A model generated the notes under the pieces. That model saw only the letters and a list, made by a program, of their open reading frames with translations, made no database searches and was not told the DNA's origin. From assembly GCF_900120155.1 (NCBI RefSeq), contig NZ_LT635549.1, positions 1,116,001 through 1,180,000 of the forward strand: a stretch of 64,000 bases of DNA, read 5' to 3'. Numbering within the stretch: position 1 is the first letter of the stretch; every line of letters starts with the position of its first letter. The stretch comes from Clostridium sp. Marseille-P3244. Lineage in GTDB: Bacteria > Bacillota > Clostridia > Lachnospirales > Lachnospiraceae. Made by a program: the position numbers and the translations under genes. Of this stretch, positions 34,001-42,634 are shown piece after piece.

Positions 34001-34342
34001 TGGACCTGGCGGGAATCGAACCCGCGTCCAAAAACCTATCCCATGTACTTCTACTATCATAGTCAGTTCTTTTTCATTCCCTCTGCCGCGTGAAAACTGA
34101 CATCCCTGCGGTTTCAGTAGCTTCATAATACGCCTGACAGCTCAAAGCTTTGCTGTCATCGTTTCTCACATGGATGATGCCGGAACTTTGAGGTGTGAGT
34201 GCCCCAGAGGCGGCATGCAGCATTTAGGCTGCAGCTAATTCGTAATTATCGTTAGCGTTTAATTTTAGGTTCGCGATTTGACGCATCAGCCTGCGGATAG
34301 CTTCTCCATCTTCAAGATTCCTGTCGAAACCAGTACAAGCCC
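34001..34342 (-). ncRNA. ssrA: Transfer-messenger RNA (tmRNA)
   Basis: The 5' end GGGCTTG and 3' end CAGGTCC pair as an alanine-type acceptor stem, including a G3-U70 wobble, with a T arm GCGGG TTCGATT CCCGC and discriminator A. CCA is not encoded. The tag frame (plus-strand 34224-34256) encodes ANDNYELAAA and a stop. The molecule rescues stalled ribosomes and marks the nascent protein for proteolysis. The 34343-34615 gap upstream is AT-rich; no further gene is seen in it. Confidence 0.97.
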
Positions 34343-34615
34343 GGAATATAAATGCAGCAAAGCTGCCCGGATGATAGAATGCGTATATCCTGAAAGCAGA
34401 TATCCACACAACATATAATATATGCCGGGACGATGAAAAAGTCAATGGTTTTACCAAAGAAATTTCTGACGATTTTATAGAAAATTTAACAAAATCTACA
34501 GAAATTTAACATTCAAAGCATCCATATATCTGGATTTTTTGTGTCTGTTGTGTGATAATAAATAGCTGAGAGAAAATACTGCCCTTTTTGCAGGGCCTGG
34601 AAAAGAGGAGTATAT

Positions 34616-35437
34616 ATGCCGACAACATACGCACATTACAAATTTGGCAAAGAAGTTATAGGCGCCCTTCCCCGTCCGCTTAAAAGTTCCATAGAGAATA
34701 ACCGGGAACTTTTTGATATCGGGGTACACGGACCGGACATTCTTTTTTATTATAATGCGCTGAAGAAAAATCCGGTTAACAGTCAGGGATATGATCTGCA
34801 CGAAAAGATGGCAGATGAATTTTTTCGTCATTCCAAAGAAGTCGTGCGCAAAGCGGATGACGCTGCCGCGGCGAGAGCGTATGTATACGGATTTATCTGT
34901 CATTTTGCTCTGGACAGTGAATGTCATCCCTATATAGAGAAAATGATGCGGGAGGGAGGCCTCAGCCATTCAGAGATCGAGATGGAATTTGACCGTCTTC
35001 TTTTGAAGGAAGATTACATTAATCCGGTGCGTTATCTGTCTACGGGTCATATCCATCCGACCATGGAGAACGGAAAAGTTATTGCTCCCTTTTTTGAGGA
35101 TGTGACACCGGAGATTGTGGTAAAATCTCTGAGATCCATGATCCGTATCCATAAGCTGCTCCTGGCACCGGGCAAGGCAAAACGCCGTCTGATCTTCGGA
35201 GGAATGAAACTGGCCGGACAGTATCAGTCCATGCACGGAATGGTCATGAGCCTGGAGCCGAATCCCGCCTGCCGTGATTACTGTCAGATCCTGAAAAAGC
35301 TGTATGCCGGAGCGGTTCCGCTGGCAGCAGGGCTGATCATACGGTACCAGAAAGCATTGTTTGAGGGAGAAGAACTGCCGGAGAGATTCCATCGGACATT
35401 CGGCGCAGGAGATGACTGGGAGAGTCTGAGACTGTAA
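34616..35437 (+). CDS. Zinc-dependent phospholipase C family protein
   Basis: The 273-residue protein opens MPTTYAHYKFGKEV, with an early His, and has further His and Asp residues in FDIGVHGPDILFYY, YDLHEKMADEF and FICHFALDSECHPYI. This matches the metal-ligand pattern of the zinc phospholipase C/S1-P1 nuclease-like family seen in clostridial genomes. There is no signal peptide, unlike secreted phospholipases, so an intracellular role or another ester substrate is possible. It is followed 44 nt later by an MFS gene. Confidence 0.78.
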   Translation: MPTTYAHYKFGKEVIGALPRPLKSSIENNRELFDIGVHGPDILFYYNALKKNPVNSQGYDLHEKMADEFFRHSKEVVRKADDAAAARAYVYGFICHFALDSECHPYIEKMMREGGLSHSEIEMEFDRLLLKEDYINPVRYLSTGHIHPTMENGKVIAPFFEDVTPEIVVKSLRSMIRIHKLLLAPGKAKRRLIFGGMKLAGQYQSMHGMVMSLEPNPACRDYCQILKKLYAGAVPLAAGLIIRYQKALFEGEELPERFHRTFGAGDDWESLRL

Positions 35438-35481
35438 AAATCCGGGAAATCGGAAAATAATAAGGAAAGAGAGAACAGAAA

Positions 35482-36732
35482 ATGAAATTTAAACTGACAC
35501 CGCTGGAAAAGAAATGGGTCCTCTATGATGTGGGAAATTCCGCGTTTACTCTGATGGTCTCTACGATTTTTCCAATCTATTTTAATTATCTTGCCGAAAA
35601 TGTGGGAATAATCGAGGAAAATTATCTTGCTTACTGGGGATATGCCACTTCTGTCTGTACGCTGATCGTTGCGCTTCTGGGGCCTACCCTGGGAGCGATC
35701 GCTGATACAAGAAATTTTAAGAAAGCGATTTTTACCATTGCGATGGCTGTAGGCGTTCTGGGATGTGTTGTTTTGGGATTTTTATCGTCATGGATATGGT
35801 TTCTTGTCGTATTTGTGATCGCCAAGACAGGATATTCGGCCAGCCTGGTATTTTATGATTCTATGCTCACAGATGTAACGGAGCCGGAACGGATGGATAC
35901 GGTATCATCGCACGGGTATGCGTGGGGGTATATCGGCAGCTGTATTCCTTTTGTGGCATGCCTGGGTATCGTGCTGGGCGCGGGAAGTCTGGGGATCAGT
36001 ATGCAGACGTCCATGATTCTGGCCTTTATTGTCACAGCAGCCTGGTGGCTGTGTTCCTCCATGCCCCTGCTTTTTTCCTACCGGCAGAAATATTTCGCCG
36101 AGGCCGGAACACATGTGGTAAGAAACAGCTTTAAGCGGCTTGGACATACTTTCGCAGAATTGACGAAAGAGAAAAGAATTTTTGTTTTTCTGCTGGCATT
36201 TTTCTTCTATATCGACGGTGTGTATACTGTCATTGATATGGCTACGGCGTACGGAACGGCTCTTGGGCTGGACACCACCGGTCTGCTTCTGGCGTTGCTC
36301 CTGACCCAGATCGTGGCATTTCCCTGTGTGCTGATCTTCAGCCGGCTGGTGAAGAAGGTGACTCCCGAAAAGATCATCACGATCTGTATCGCGGCGTATT
36401 TCTGCATCGCAGTGTATGCCTACTGGCTGGACACACAGGCAGATTTTTGGATCCTGGCCGTACTGGTGGGGATGTTCCAGGGGACAATACAGGCGCTCTC
36501 AAGATCCTATTTCGCGAAGATCATACCCGCTGAAAAATCCGGAGAGTATTTTGGTATTTACGACATTTGCGGAAAAGGGGCATCTGTACTGGGGACATTT
36601 CTGGTATCTGTCTTAAGTCAGCTGACCGGAAGTATGAATATCGGGGTCAGCGCCCTTTCTGTGATGTTTCTGATCGGACTTGTTCTGTTCCGGTATTCGG
36701 CAAGGCTGAACGCAAAACAGGAGCATATCTAA
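35482..36732 (+). CDS. MFS transporter, UMF1/Atg22-like
   Basis: The 416-residue protein has twelve hydrophobic segments. The start KKWVLYDVGNSAFTLMVSTIFPIYF and the SYFAKIIPAEKSGEYFGIYD motif in the second half are typical of the UMF1 family, related to yeast Atg22. The family is thought to export small metabolites such as amino acids, but the substrate here is unknown. GGAAAGAGAG precedes the ATG. Confidence 0.87.
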   Translation: MKFKLTPLEKKWVLYDVGNSAFTLMVSTIFPIYFNYLAENVGIIEENYLAYWGYATSVCTLIVALLGPTLGAIADTRNFKKAIFTIAMAVGVLGCVVLGFLSSWIWFLVVFVIAKTGYSASLVFYDSMLTDVTEPERMDTVSSHGYAWGYIGSCIPFVACLGIVLGAGSLGISMQTSMILAFIVTAAWWLCSSMPLLFSYRQKYFAEAGTHVVRNSFKRLGHTFAELTKEKRIFVFLLAFFFYIDGVYTVIDMATAYGTALGLDTTGLLLALLLTQIVAFPCVLIFSRLVKKVTPEKIITICIAAYFCIAVYAYWLDTQADFWILAVLVGMFQGTIQALSRSYFAKIIPAEKSGEYFGIYDICGKGASVLGTFLVSVLSQLTGSMNIGVSALSVMFLIGLVLFRYSARLNAKQEHI

Positions 36733-36810
36733 AAAAAGTGTGAAAATAGCGGGAAATCTCTCAAATTGTAAGAAATCCATGATATAATACAATACAGACA
36801 GATCAGTCGG

Positions 36811-36831
36811 AGCGGATACGTGGTATCCGCT
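36811..36831 (+). promoter_or_regulatory. Leader hairpin or operator before the ABC/FtsX pair
   Basis: AGCGGATAC (36811-36819) and GTATCCGCT (36823-36831) form a perfect 9-bp inverted repeat with a 3-nt gap, between a TATAAT (36783-36788) and the start codon at 36870. It may bind a regulator or shape the leader; there is no T run. Confidence 0.45.
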
Positions 36832-36869
36832 TCGCTTGCATGGAGAAAGGCGCGTCAGGAGAACACACT

Positions 36870-37574
36870 ATGGATGAATTTGTTAAACTGGAAGATATCA
36901 CGAAGATTTACAAGATGGGAGAGGTCGAGATCCGGGCGGTAAACAGTATCAGCTTTTCTATCAATAAAGGAGAATTTGTGGTTATTGTCGGGCCAAGCGG
37001 GGCGGGAAAAACAACAGTCCTGAATATTCTGGGAGGAATGGATACGGCCACTGACGGGACGCTTCTTGTAGATGGCAATGACATTACGGCATACACGGAG
37101 CGGCAGCTTACCGGATACCGGAGGAATGATATTGGATTCGTGTTTCAGTTTTATAATCTTGTCCCGAATCTGACCGCGCTGGAAAATGTGGAGCTGGCTC
37201 TCCAGATCTGCAGAAACCCTCTGGATGCCAGAGAAGTTCTGGAGGAGGTAGGGCTGGGTGACCGGCTGGACAACTTTCCGGCACAGCTCTCAGGCGGAGA
37301 ACAGCAGCGAGTCTCTATTGCCAGGGCGCTGGCAAAAAATCCCAAACTTCTTCTCTGTGACGAGCCTACCGGCGCGCTGGATTATAATACAGGAAAGGCA
37401 ATCCTGAAGCTTCTGCAGAATATGTGCAGGCAGAGGGGAATGACGGTGATTGTTATCACCCATAACCAGGCCATCTCACCTATGGCGGACCGCCTGATAC
37501 ATATTAAAAACGGACAGGTTTCCCATATGGAGATGAATCCGCATCCGACGTCCATTGACGAGATAGAGTGGTAG
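36870..37574 (+). CDS. ABC transporter ATP-binding protein, MacB/LolD-like
   Basis: The 234-residue ATPase has Walker [11 protein letters not shown]-loop FQFYNLV, signature LSGGEQQR, Walker B LLLCDEP and H-loop ITHN. The sequence type ([17 protein letters not shown], then LNILGGMD) is that of ATPases that drive FtsX-fold permeases. AGGAG lies 8 nt before the ATG at 36870, so the in-frame ATG at 36840 is not needed. The cognate permease starts 9 nt after its stop. Confidence 0.9.
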   Translation: MDEFVKLEDITKIYKMGEVEIRAVNSISFSINKGEFVVIVGPSGAGKTTVLNILGGMDTATDGTLLVDGNDITAYTERQLTGYRRNDIGFVFQFYNLVPNLTALENVELALQICRNPLDAREVLEEVGLGDRLDNFPAQLSGGEQQRVSIARALAKNPKLLLCDEPTGALDYNTGKAILKLLQNMCRQRGMTVIVITHNQAISPMADRLIHIKNGQVSHMEMNPHPTSIDEIEW

Positions 37575-37583
37575 GAGAGACAG

Positions 37584-40500
37584 ATGAAGAAAAAGGCGTT
37601 GAGAAAAGATTTTTATATGGAAATCCGGCGCAGTCTCGGGCGGTTCCTCTCCATCTTTTTTATCGTAGCCATCGGGTGCGCATTCTTCTCGGGGATCAGG
37701 GCCTCGGAACCGGACATGCGATATTCCGGAGACGCGTATTTTGACAGTAAGAATCTGATGGATATCCAGGTGATCAGTACACTGGGGCTGACGGAAGATG
37801 ATGTTAAGGCTATACAGGAAGTGGAAGGGATCGAGAAAGCAGAGGGCGGATATTCCGCGGATGCTCTCTGTACAGAAGGAGATAATCAGATCGTGGTCCA
37901 CGTGATGTCTATGCTCCCGTCTATGAATCAGGTTCAGCTTGAGGACGGGAGACTTCCCGAGTCGGCGGATGAGTGCGCGGTAGATGTGGATTTTCTGGCA
38001 GAAAGTACTCTCAAGATCGGGGATACCATTACTTTTTCCAGCGGGACAGAGGATGATATCACAGATACCCTCAAGACAGATACTTTTACGATCGTGGGGG
38101 CAGTGAGCAGTCCTCAGTATATCAGTTTTCAGAGGGGAAGTTCTACGGTTGGGAACGGAAGCGTTTCCGCGTTTGTCTGTGTACCGGAGGAAAGTTTTGC
38201 GCTGGATGTTTATACCGAGATTTATGCGCAGGTAGAAGGCGCAAAGGAACTGACTGCTTTTACTGACGCCTATGATGAACGTGTGGCAGAAGTGATAGAC
38301 AATGTGGAAGCCATTCGGACAGAGCGGCAGGACGCCCGATATAATGAGATCCTAGAAGAAGCGGAACAGGAGATCGGGGACGCCGAGCAGAAATTGGCCG
38401 ACGCGGAAGAGGAGCTGGAATCCGGGCGGGCAGAGGCTCAGAACGAACTGGACGATGCCAGAGAGCAGCTTACAGATGCCCAGGCGGAACTGGACAGCGG
38501 GAACAGCCAGATCGAGTCGTTAAGATCACAGATAGAATCTTCCAGGCAGGAACTGGAGAACAGGCAGGCCGAGCTGGATCAGGCTGCCGCGGAGTTGAAT
38601 GGAAATATTGACAGCCTGAATACTCAGATCGATCAGTTGAATGAGGCAAAGGAGCAGTATAATGCACTTGCCGCCAGCGGAAAGACAGACGACGTTACCA
38701 TGGCCGCGATGGAGGCATTGTATCAACAGATCCAGAGCGGAGAATCAGCGGTTGCTCAGGCACAGGCTCAGATCGATACGGCACGGGCCCAGCTGGAATC
38801 CGGGCAGGCTCAGATCAACAGCGGATGGGAGCAGATCTCTTTGGCGGAACAGCAGCTGGCTGACGCCCAGGCGCAGTCCCAGTCCGGCGCCCAGGAGATT
38901 GCCGATGGATGGGAAGCGTATTATGAGGGAGAGGAACAGGCACGGACAGAGATCGAGGATGGAGAACAGCAGATCGAAGATGCCAGAGCGCAGCTGGCCG
39001 ACGCGGAAGAAGCGCTCGGCGATCTGGAGAAGCCAGAATGGTATATCTATGACAGGAACAATCTCCCGGATCATACAGGCTATGGGGAGAACGCTGACCG
39101 TATGAGGGCTATCGGACAGGTGTTCCCGGTAATCTTCTTCCTGGTGGCAGCGCTGATCAGTCTGACTACCATGACCAGAATGGTAGAGGAACAGAGAATC
39201 CAGATCGGAACCTTGAAGGCTCTGGGTTATGACAGACATTCTATAGCAGGAAAATATCTGGGGTACGCTCTTCTCGCTACCGTGACAGGAAGTACGGCCG
39301 GTATCCTTTTTGGCGAGAAAGTATTTCCCTATATTATTATTAATGCATATGGTATCATGTACCAGCATATGAATGAGATCTTGCTGCCCTATAATCTTCA
39401 GTATGGAATCGGAGCTGCCGCCGCGGCTCTTGCCAGTACATTGATCGCCACGTTTATGGCATGCTTTGGAGAGCTTAGGGAACAGGCCGCGGAGCTGATG
39501 CGCCCGCCCGCTCCAAAGCAGGGACAGAGAGTGCTGTTGGAGCGGATTCCGCTTATCTGGAAAAAGCTTAATTTTTCATGGAAGGCAAGCGTGCGGAATC
39601 TGGTGCGCTATAAGAAACGGTTTTTCATGACTATTTTCGGGATCGGGGGTTGTATGGCCCTGATGCTTGTGGGATTCGGTCTGAAAGATTCGATTTTTGC
39701 CATTGTGGATATTCAGTACGGAGAGATCCAGCTTTACGACGGCAATATTATTTTGGAGGACGGGATTTCTGACAAAGAAAGGGCAGATATCCTTGCCGAT
39801 CTGGAGGAAAACCAGCAGGTGGACGGTTCAGCAGAAGGGCTGCTTTCTCAGATCACTCTGGGAAACGGCGAAGAGTGGTATGATACTGTCTATCTGGATG
39901 TGCCGAAAGATGTGGAGCAGTTTCCGGAGTTTAATGTGCTGCAGGACCGGATTACGAATGATAAGTATCTTCTGGATGATGAAGGAGCGGTACTTACCGA
40001 AAAGATGGCAAAGGATCTGGGTGTAAAAGCGGGAGATACGGTTATCATCCGAGATGAAGACAAAGGAGATCTGGAAGTTAAGATCAGCGCGGTATGCGAG
40101 AATTATATGGGACACTATCTGTATATGACGCCCTCCTTTTATGAGAAGGTATACGGGGAAGCACCGGATTATAACAGTATTGTATACAAAACTTTGGACA
40201 GGAGCACCGGTGAAGCGGAAGAAGTAGGAGAAGAAGTCCTGAAGCTTCCGGGAACCCTGAGTGTCAGCTATACGACAGACCTCAGACAGCAGGTGGATCA
40301 TATGCTGGGCGCTCTGGACCTGGTTATCGTTGTGCTGATCATATCTGCGGGAGCTCTTGCGTTTGTTGTCCTGTACAATTTGAATAATATCAGCATTACA
40401 GAGAGAAAGAGAGAACTGGCAACCCTGAAAGTGCTGGGATTTTATAACAAAGAGGTAACGGCTTATGTATATCGGGAAAATATCGTTCTGACGATCCTGG

Positions 40501-40715
40501 GCTCGGTGTTTGGCATGGTACTGGGGTGGATCCTGCACCGGTTTGTAATCGTGACAGTAGAGATCGAGTCTGTTATGTTCGGGAGGAATATTGACGTGAG
40601 CAGCTTTGTGTTTGCCTTTCTCCTGACAGCGGCATTCTCGCTTCTGGTCAATGGAGCGATGTACTTTAAACTGAAGAAGATAGACATGGTGGAATCTTTA
40701 AAGAGTGTGGAGTAA
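37584..40715 (+). CDS. FtsX-like ABC permease with long extracytoplasmic coiled coil
   Basis: The 1043-residue protein has one N-terminal membrane segment, then about 480 residues outside the cell. Of these, about 250-490 are an almost unbroken heptad-rich coiled coil (repeated ADAEEELESG and QAELDSGNSQI units). FtsX-type membrane blocks follow near 515-640 and 680-1030 with a second extracytoplasmic domain. This architecture belongs to Gram-positive exporters or mechanotransmitters that move lipids, peptides or signals across the wall rather than importers. It forms a unit with the preceding ATPase. Confidence 0.87.
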   Translation: MKKKALRKDFYMEIRRSLGRFLSIFFIVAIGCAFFSGIRASEPDMRYSGDAYFDSKNLMDIQVISTLGLTEDDVKAIQEVEGIEKAEGGYSADALCTEGDNQIVVHVMSMLPSMNQVQLEDGRLPESADECAVDVDFLAESTLKIGDTITFSSGTEDDITDTLKTDTFTIVGAVSSPQYISFQRGSSTVGNGSVSAFVCVPEESFALDVYTEIYAQVEGAKELTAFTDAYDERVAEVIDNVEAIRTERQDARYNEILEEAEQEIGDAEQKLADAEEELESGRAEAQNELDDAREQLTDAQAELDSGNSQIESLRSQIESSRQELENRQAELDQAAAELNGNIDSLNTQIDQLNEAKEQYNALAASGKTDDVTMAAMEALYQQIQSGESAVAQAQAQIDTARAQLESGQAQINSGWEQISLAEQQLADAQAQSQSGAQEIADGWEAYYEGEEQARTEIEDGEQQIEDARAQLADAEEALGDLEKPEWYIYDRNNLPDHTGYGENADRMRAIGQVFPVIFFLVAALISLTTMTRMVEEQRIQIGTLKALGYDRHSIAGKYLGYALLATVTGSTAGILFGEKVFPYIIINAYGIMYQHMNEILLPYNLQYGIGAAAAALASTLIATFMACFGELREQAAELMRPPAPKQGQRVLLERIPLIWKKLNFSWKASVRNLVRYKKRFFMTIFGIGGCMALMLVGFGLKDSIFAIVDIQYGEIQLYDGNIILEDGISDKERADILADLEENQQVDGSAEGLLSQITLGNGEEWYDTVYLDVPKDVEQFPEFNVLQDRITNDKYLLDDEGAVLTEKMAKDLGVKAGDTVIIRDEDKGDLEVKISAVCENYMGHYLYMTPSFYEKVYGEAPDYNSIVYKTLDRSTGEAEEVGEEVLKLPGTLSVSYTTDLRQQVDHMLGALDLVIVVLIISAGALAFVVLYNLNNISITERKRELATLKVLGFYNKEVTAYVYRENIVLTILGSVFGMVLGWILHRFVIVTVEIESVMFGRNIDVSSFVFAFLLTAAFSLLVNGAMYFKLKKIDMVESLKSVE

Positions 40716-40757
40716 AAAACGCGCGGGAATAGAAAGAGGTGGAAAAGAAAACAGAAC

Positions 40758-40789
40758 AAAATCTGCCGGGCATGAGCCCGGCAGATTTT
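40758..40789. terminator. Bidirectional terminator
   Basis: AAAATCTGCCGGGC (40758-40771) and GCCCGGCAGATTTT (40776-40789) form a perfect 14-bp stem with a 4-nt loop, between the converging FtsX-permease and AEC genes. Confidence 0.9.
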
Positions 40790-40796
40790 GTATATG

Positions 40797-41714
40797 TCAG
40801 AGAAGGCGTTCCGCGGTCATTACGACCAGGGGAATTGTGACCATGGACAGAACAGTGGAGAAAGCAAATATTTCTGAGGCATATGTATAATTCTGCCGGT
40901 ACCGGATCGCGAACATGGTTCCGGAAGTAGCGGCAGGACATGCTGTGGCGATGAGCATGGAAATGGACACATCCTGCGGCAGGCGCATGAGCATCAGGAA
41001 CGGAATCATAAGGATCGGTATAATCAGCAGTTTAATAACGGATACAAAATACAGGCGCGCCCTGCGCAGCATTTTCCAAAGATCAGACTGAGCCACCGAG
41101 AAACCGGCCACCATCATGGCAAGGGGCGTGTTCATATCCGCCACGTAGTCCATGGCGTCCACCAGTACCCCGGGGATACGTATCTGCAGAAAAAAGAGGA
41201 TCACAGCAGCGAGTGTAGCGATAAACATAGGAGAGAGCAGACCCTCCTTCAGTCCTTTTACAGAGAATTTTTTCTCCATCAGAATGATGCCGTGGGTCCA
41301 TGAAAAAAGATTAAACATGACAATATATGCTGTCAGGTAGAAGATCCCGTTGTCCCCCAGTACGCTGCCGATCAGCGGTATGCCGATAAAACCACAGTTA
41401 GAATAAATCGCGCTGAACCGTTCAATTGAGTAGTCCGGATGTCCGCCGGAACGGATCAGAAGAGTGGAAACGACGATGGCCAGGACGTGAGAGACCGCCG
41501 CTGCCGCGAAAGCCAGAAGCAGTCCACGGACCAGCTGAGGGTCATATTCAGTCTGGTAAACGGTGAGGATCACGCAGGGATTGACTACCATAAGGAGAAG
41601 ATTTGAGACGGAACGGTTTCCTTCCTGATTTACGATCTTCACCCTGTAACATAAAAATGCGAGCAGCATGATAAAGAACATTTTTACCAACTGCTCAAAG
41701 ATCAGTATAAACAT
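40797..41714 (-). CDS. AEC family permease
   Basis: The 305-residue protein has about ten hydrophobic segments. Features of the auxin-efflux-carrier family are the MVVNPCVILTVYQ segment and the MVAGFSVAQSDLWKML motif at the middle helix break. Bacterial members carry carboxylates such as malate or malonate. No enzyme gene beside it indicates a substrate; PduL follows 82 nt upstream on the same strand. Confidence 0.85.
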   Translation of the reverse strand: MFILIFEQLVKMFFIMLLAFLCYRVKIVNQEGNRSVSNLLLMVVNPCVILTVYQTEYDPQLVRGLLLAFAAAAVSHVLAIVVSTLLIRSGGHPDYSIERFSAIYSNCGFIGIPLIGSVLGDNGIFYLTAYIVMFNLFSWTHGIILMEKKFSVKGLKEGLLSPMFIATLAAVILFFLQIRIPGVLVDAMDYVADMNTPLAMMVAGFSVAQSDLWKMLRRARLYFVSVIKLLIIPILMIPFLMLMRLPQDVSISMLIATACPAATSGTMFAIRYRQNYTYASEIFAFSTVLSMVTIPLVVMTAERLL

Positions 41715-41796
41715 GAGTTTGTTTTCCTTTCTTCATTACATGACAGGAACAGCCAGAACATACGGACAACCGGTAAACTGTGTCGTCTCCTGAAAC

Positions 41797-42438
41797 TTAT
41801 CGGTGGATCCCGGCCTCGAGTTCTTCTGCCCAGGACTGGAGGCTGTAGGTATGTCCGTTGAACAGTTTGAGGATGACTCCCGTAGGATTGTCCTCGTTGG
41901 CAAAAGCGTTGGCCTCGTCCGTATCTACATGCATGGCAAGGGAGTAGGAGGGGCTGACCCGTACGACCACGTCAGAAAAAATAAGAGATCGCTCATAGCT
42001 TGTAGTAATGACAAAGACGATATCATTATCTTTGACATGGGCGCGGATCGCGTCCACAGGAGTCATATGGATATGCCGTTTCGCGACAATTACTCCCCGT
42101 TGGAGTTCCAGTCTGCCTTTGGGGCCGATCAGGGTACATCCGGGTGTGCCTTCCAGGTCTCCGGACTGGCGTATGACGCTTTTGATTCCCAGTCTCCTGG
42201 CGTCAGTCACGGAAATTTCCACCTGAGTTTCTTTCCGGCAGGGGCCCAGGATGACTACTTTTTCGAACCTTCCTTTCGGTCCCTCGACCGTCAGGCGTTC
42301 TTTGCACGCGTACTGACCGGGCTGGCTTAATTCTTTCGCGAAAGTAGGCTTTGCGCCAGGGCCGAATAGTGTTTCAAAGTCTTTCTCTGTAATGTGGATA
42401 TGTCTGGCTGATGTCTCAATCGGTATTTTTAAACTCAT
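41797..42438 (-). CDS. pduL: Phosphate propanoyltransferase PduL
   Basis: The 213-residue enzyme swaps CoA and phosphate on short acyl groups (propionyl-CoA to propionyl-phosphate, or acetyl). Two PduL repeats are seen, each with a zinc-binding His motif: SARHIHIT near the N-terminus and VAKRHIHMT at about residue 125, and a late AMHVDTDEANAF. There is no N-terminal encapsulation extension and no microcompartment shell gene nearby, so it probably works in the cytosol, as a housekeeping phosphotransacylase. The ATG at 42438 fits AAGGAG better than the GTG at 42450. Confidence 0.88.
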   Translation of the reverse strand: MSLKIPIETSARHIHITEKDFETLFGPGAKPTFAKELSQPGQYACKERLTVEGPKGRFEKVVILGPCRKETQVEISVTDARRLGIKSVIRQSGDLEGTPGCTLIGPKGRLELQRGVIVAKRHIHMTPVDAIRAHVKDNDIVFVITTSYERSLIFSDVVVRVSPSYSLAMHVDTDEANAFANEDNPTGVILKLFNGHTYSLQSWAEELEAGIHR

Positions 42439-42565
42439 AGTCCGTTCCACTCCTTACAGACTAGATTTTAGCAGAATAAAGTGGGCATTTCAATGCATTT
42501 CTCTCCGAAATCACCCGTTTGAGGACAGGCGCGTTAAGAAAACGTAAAAATCATGTAAAATTTTG

Positions 42566-42593
42566 TTGACATGCTATAAAGACGCATGATAAT
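42566..42593 (+). promoter_or_regulatory. Promoter of the Na/phosphate cotransporter gene
   Basis: TTGACA (42566-42571), a 16-nt spacer and GATAAT (42588-42593), 42 nt before the ATG. Confidence 0.6.
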
Positions 42594-42634
42594 TTTAGAA
42601 TAGTGCGTTAATAATATGCAAAGGAGAAAAAGGG

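Noticed and set aside
19091-34020. Direct repeats (att sites) flanking the accessory block
   Set aside because: I compared the ssrA 3' end with the tRNA 3' ends and the left junction and found no shared stretch beyond the generic T-loop sequence.
40797-41714. Functional link between the auxin-efflux-type permease and the GH3 synthetase
   Set aside because: Both family names come from plant auxin work, but the genes are 12 kb apart, in different composition zones and separate transcripts; the coincidence is one of names.
41797-42438. PduL as part of a bacterial microcompartment locus
   Set aside because: No shell protein, aldehyde dehydrogenase or encapsulation peptide is present; it appears to be a free phosphotransacylase.
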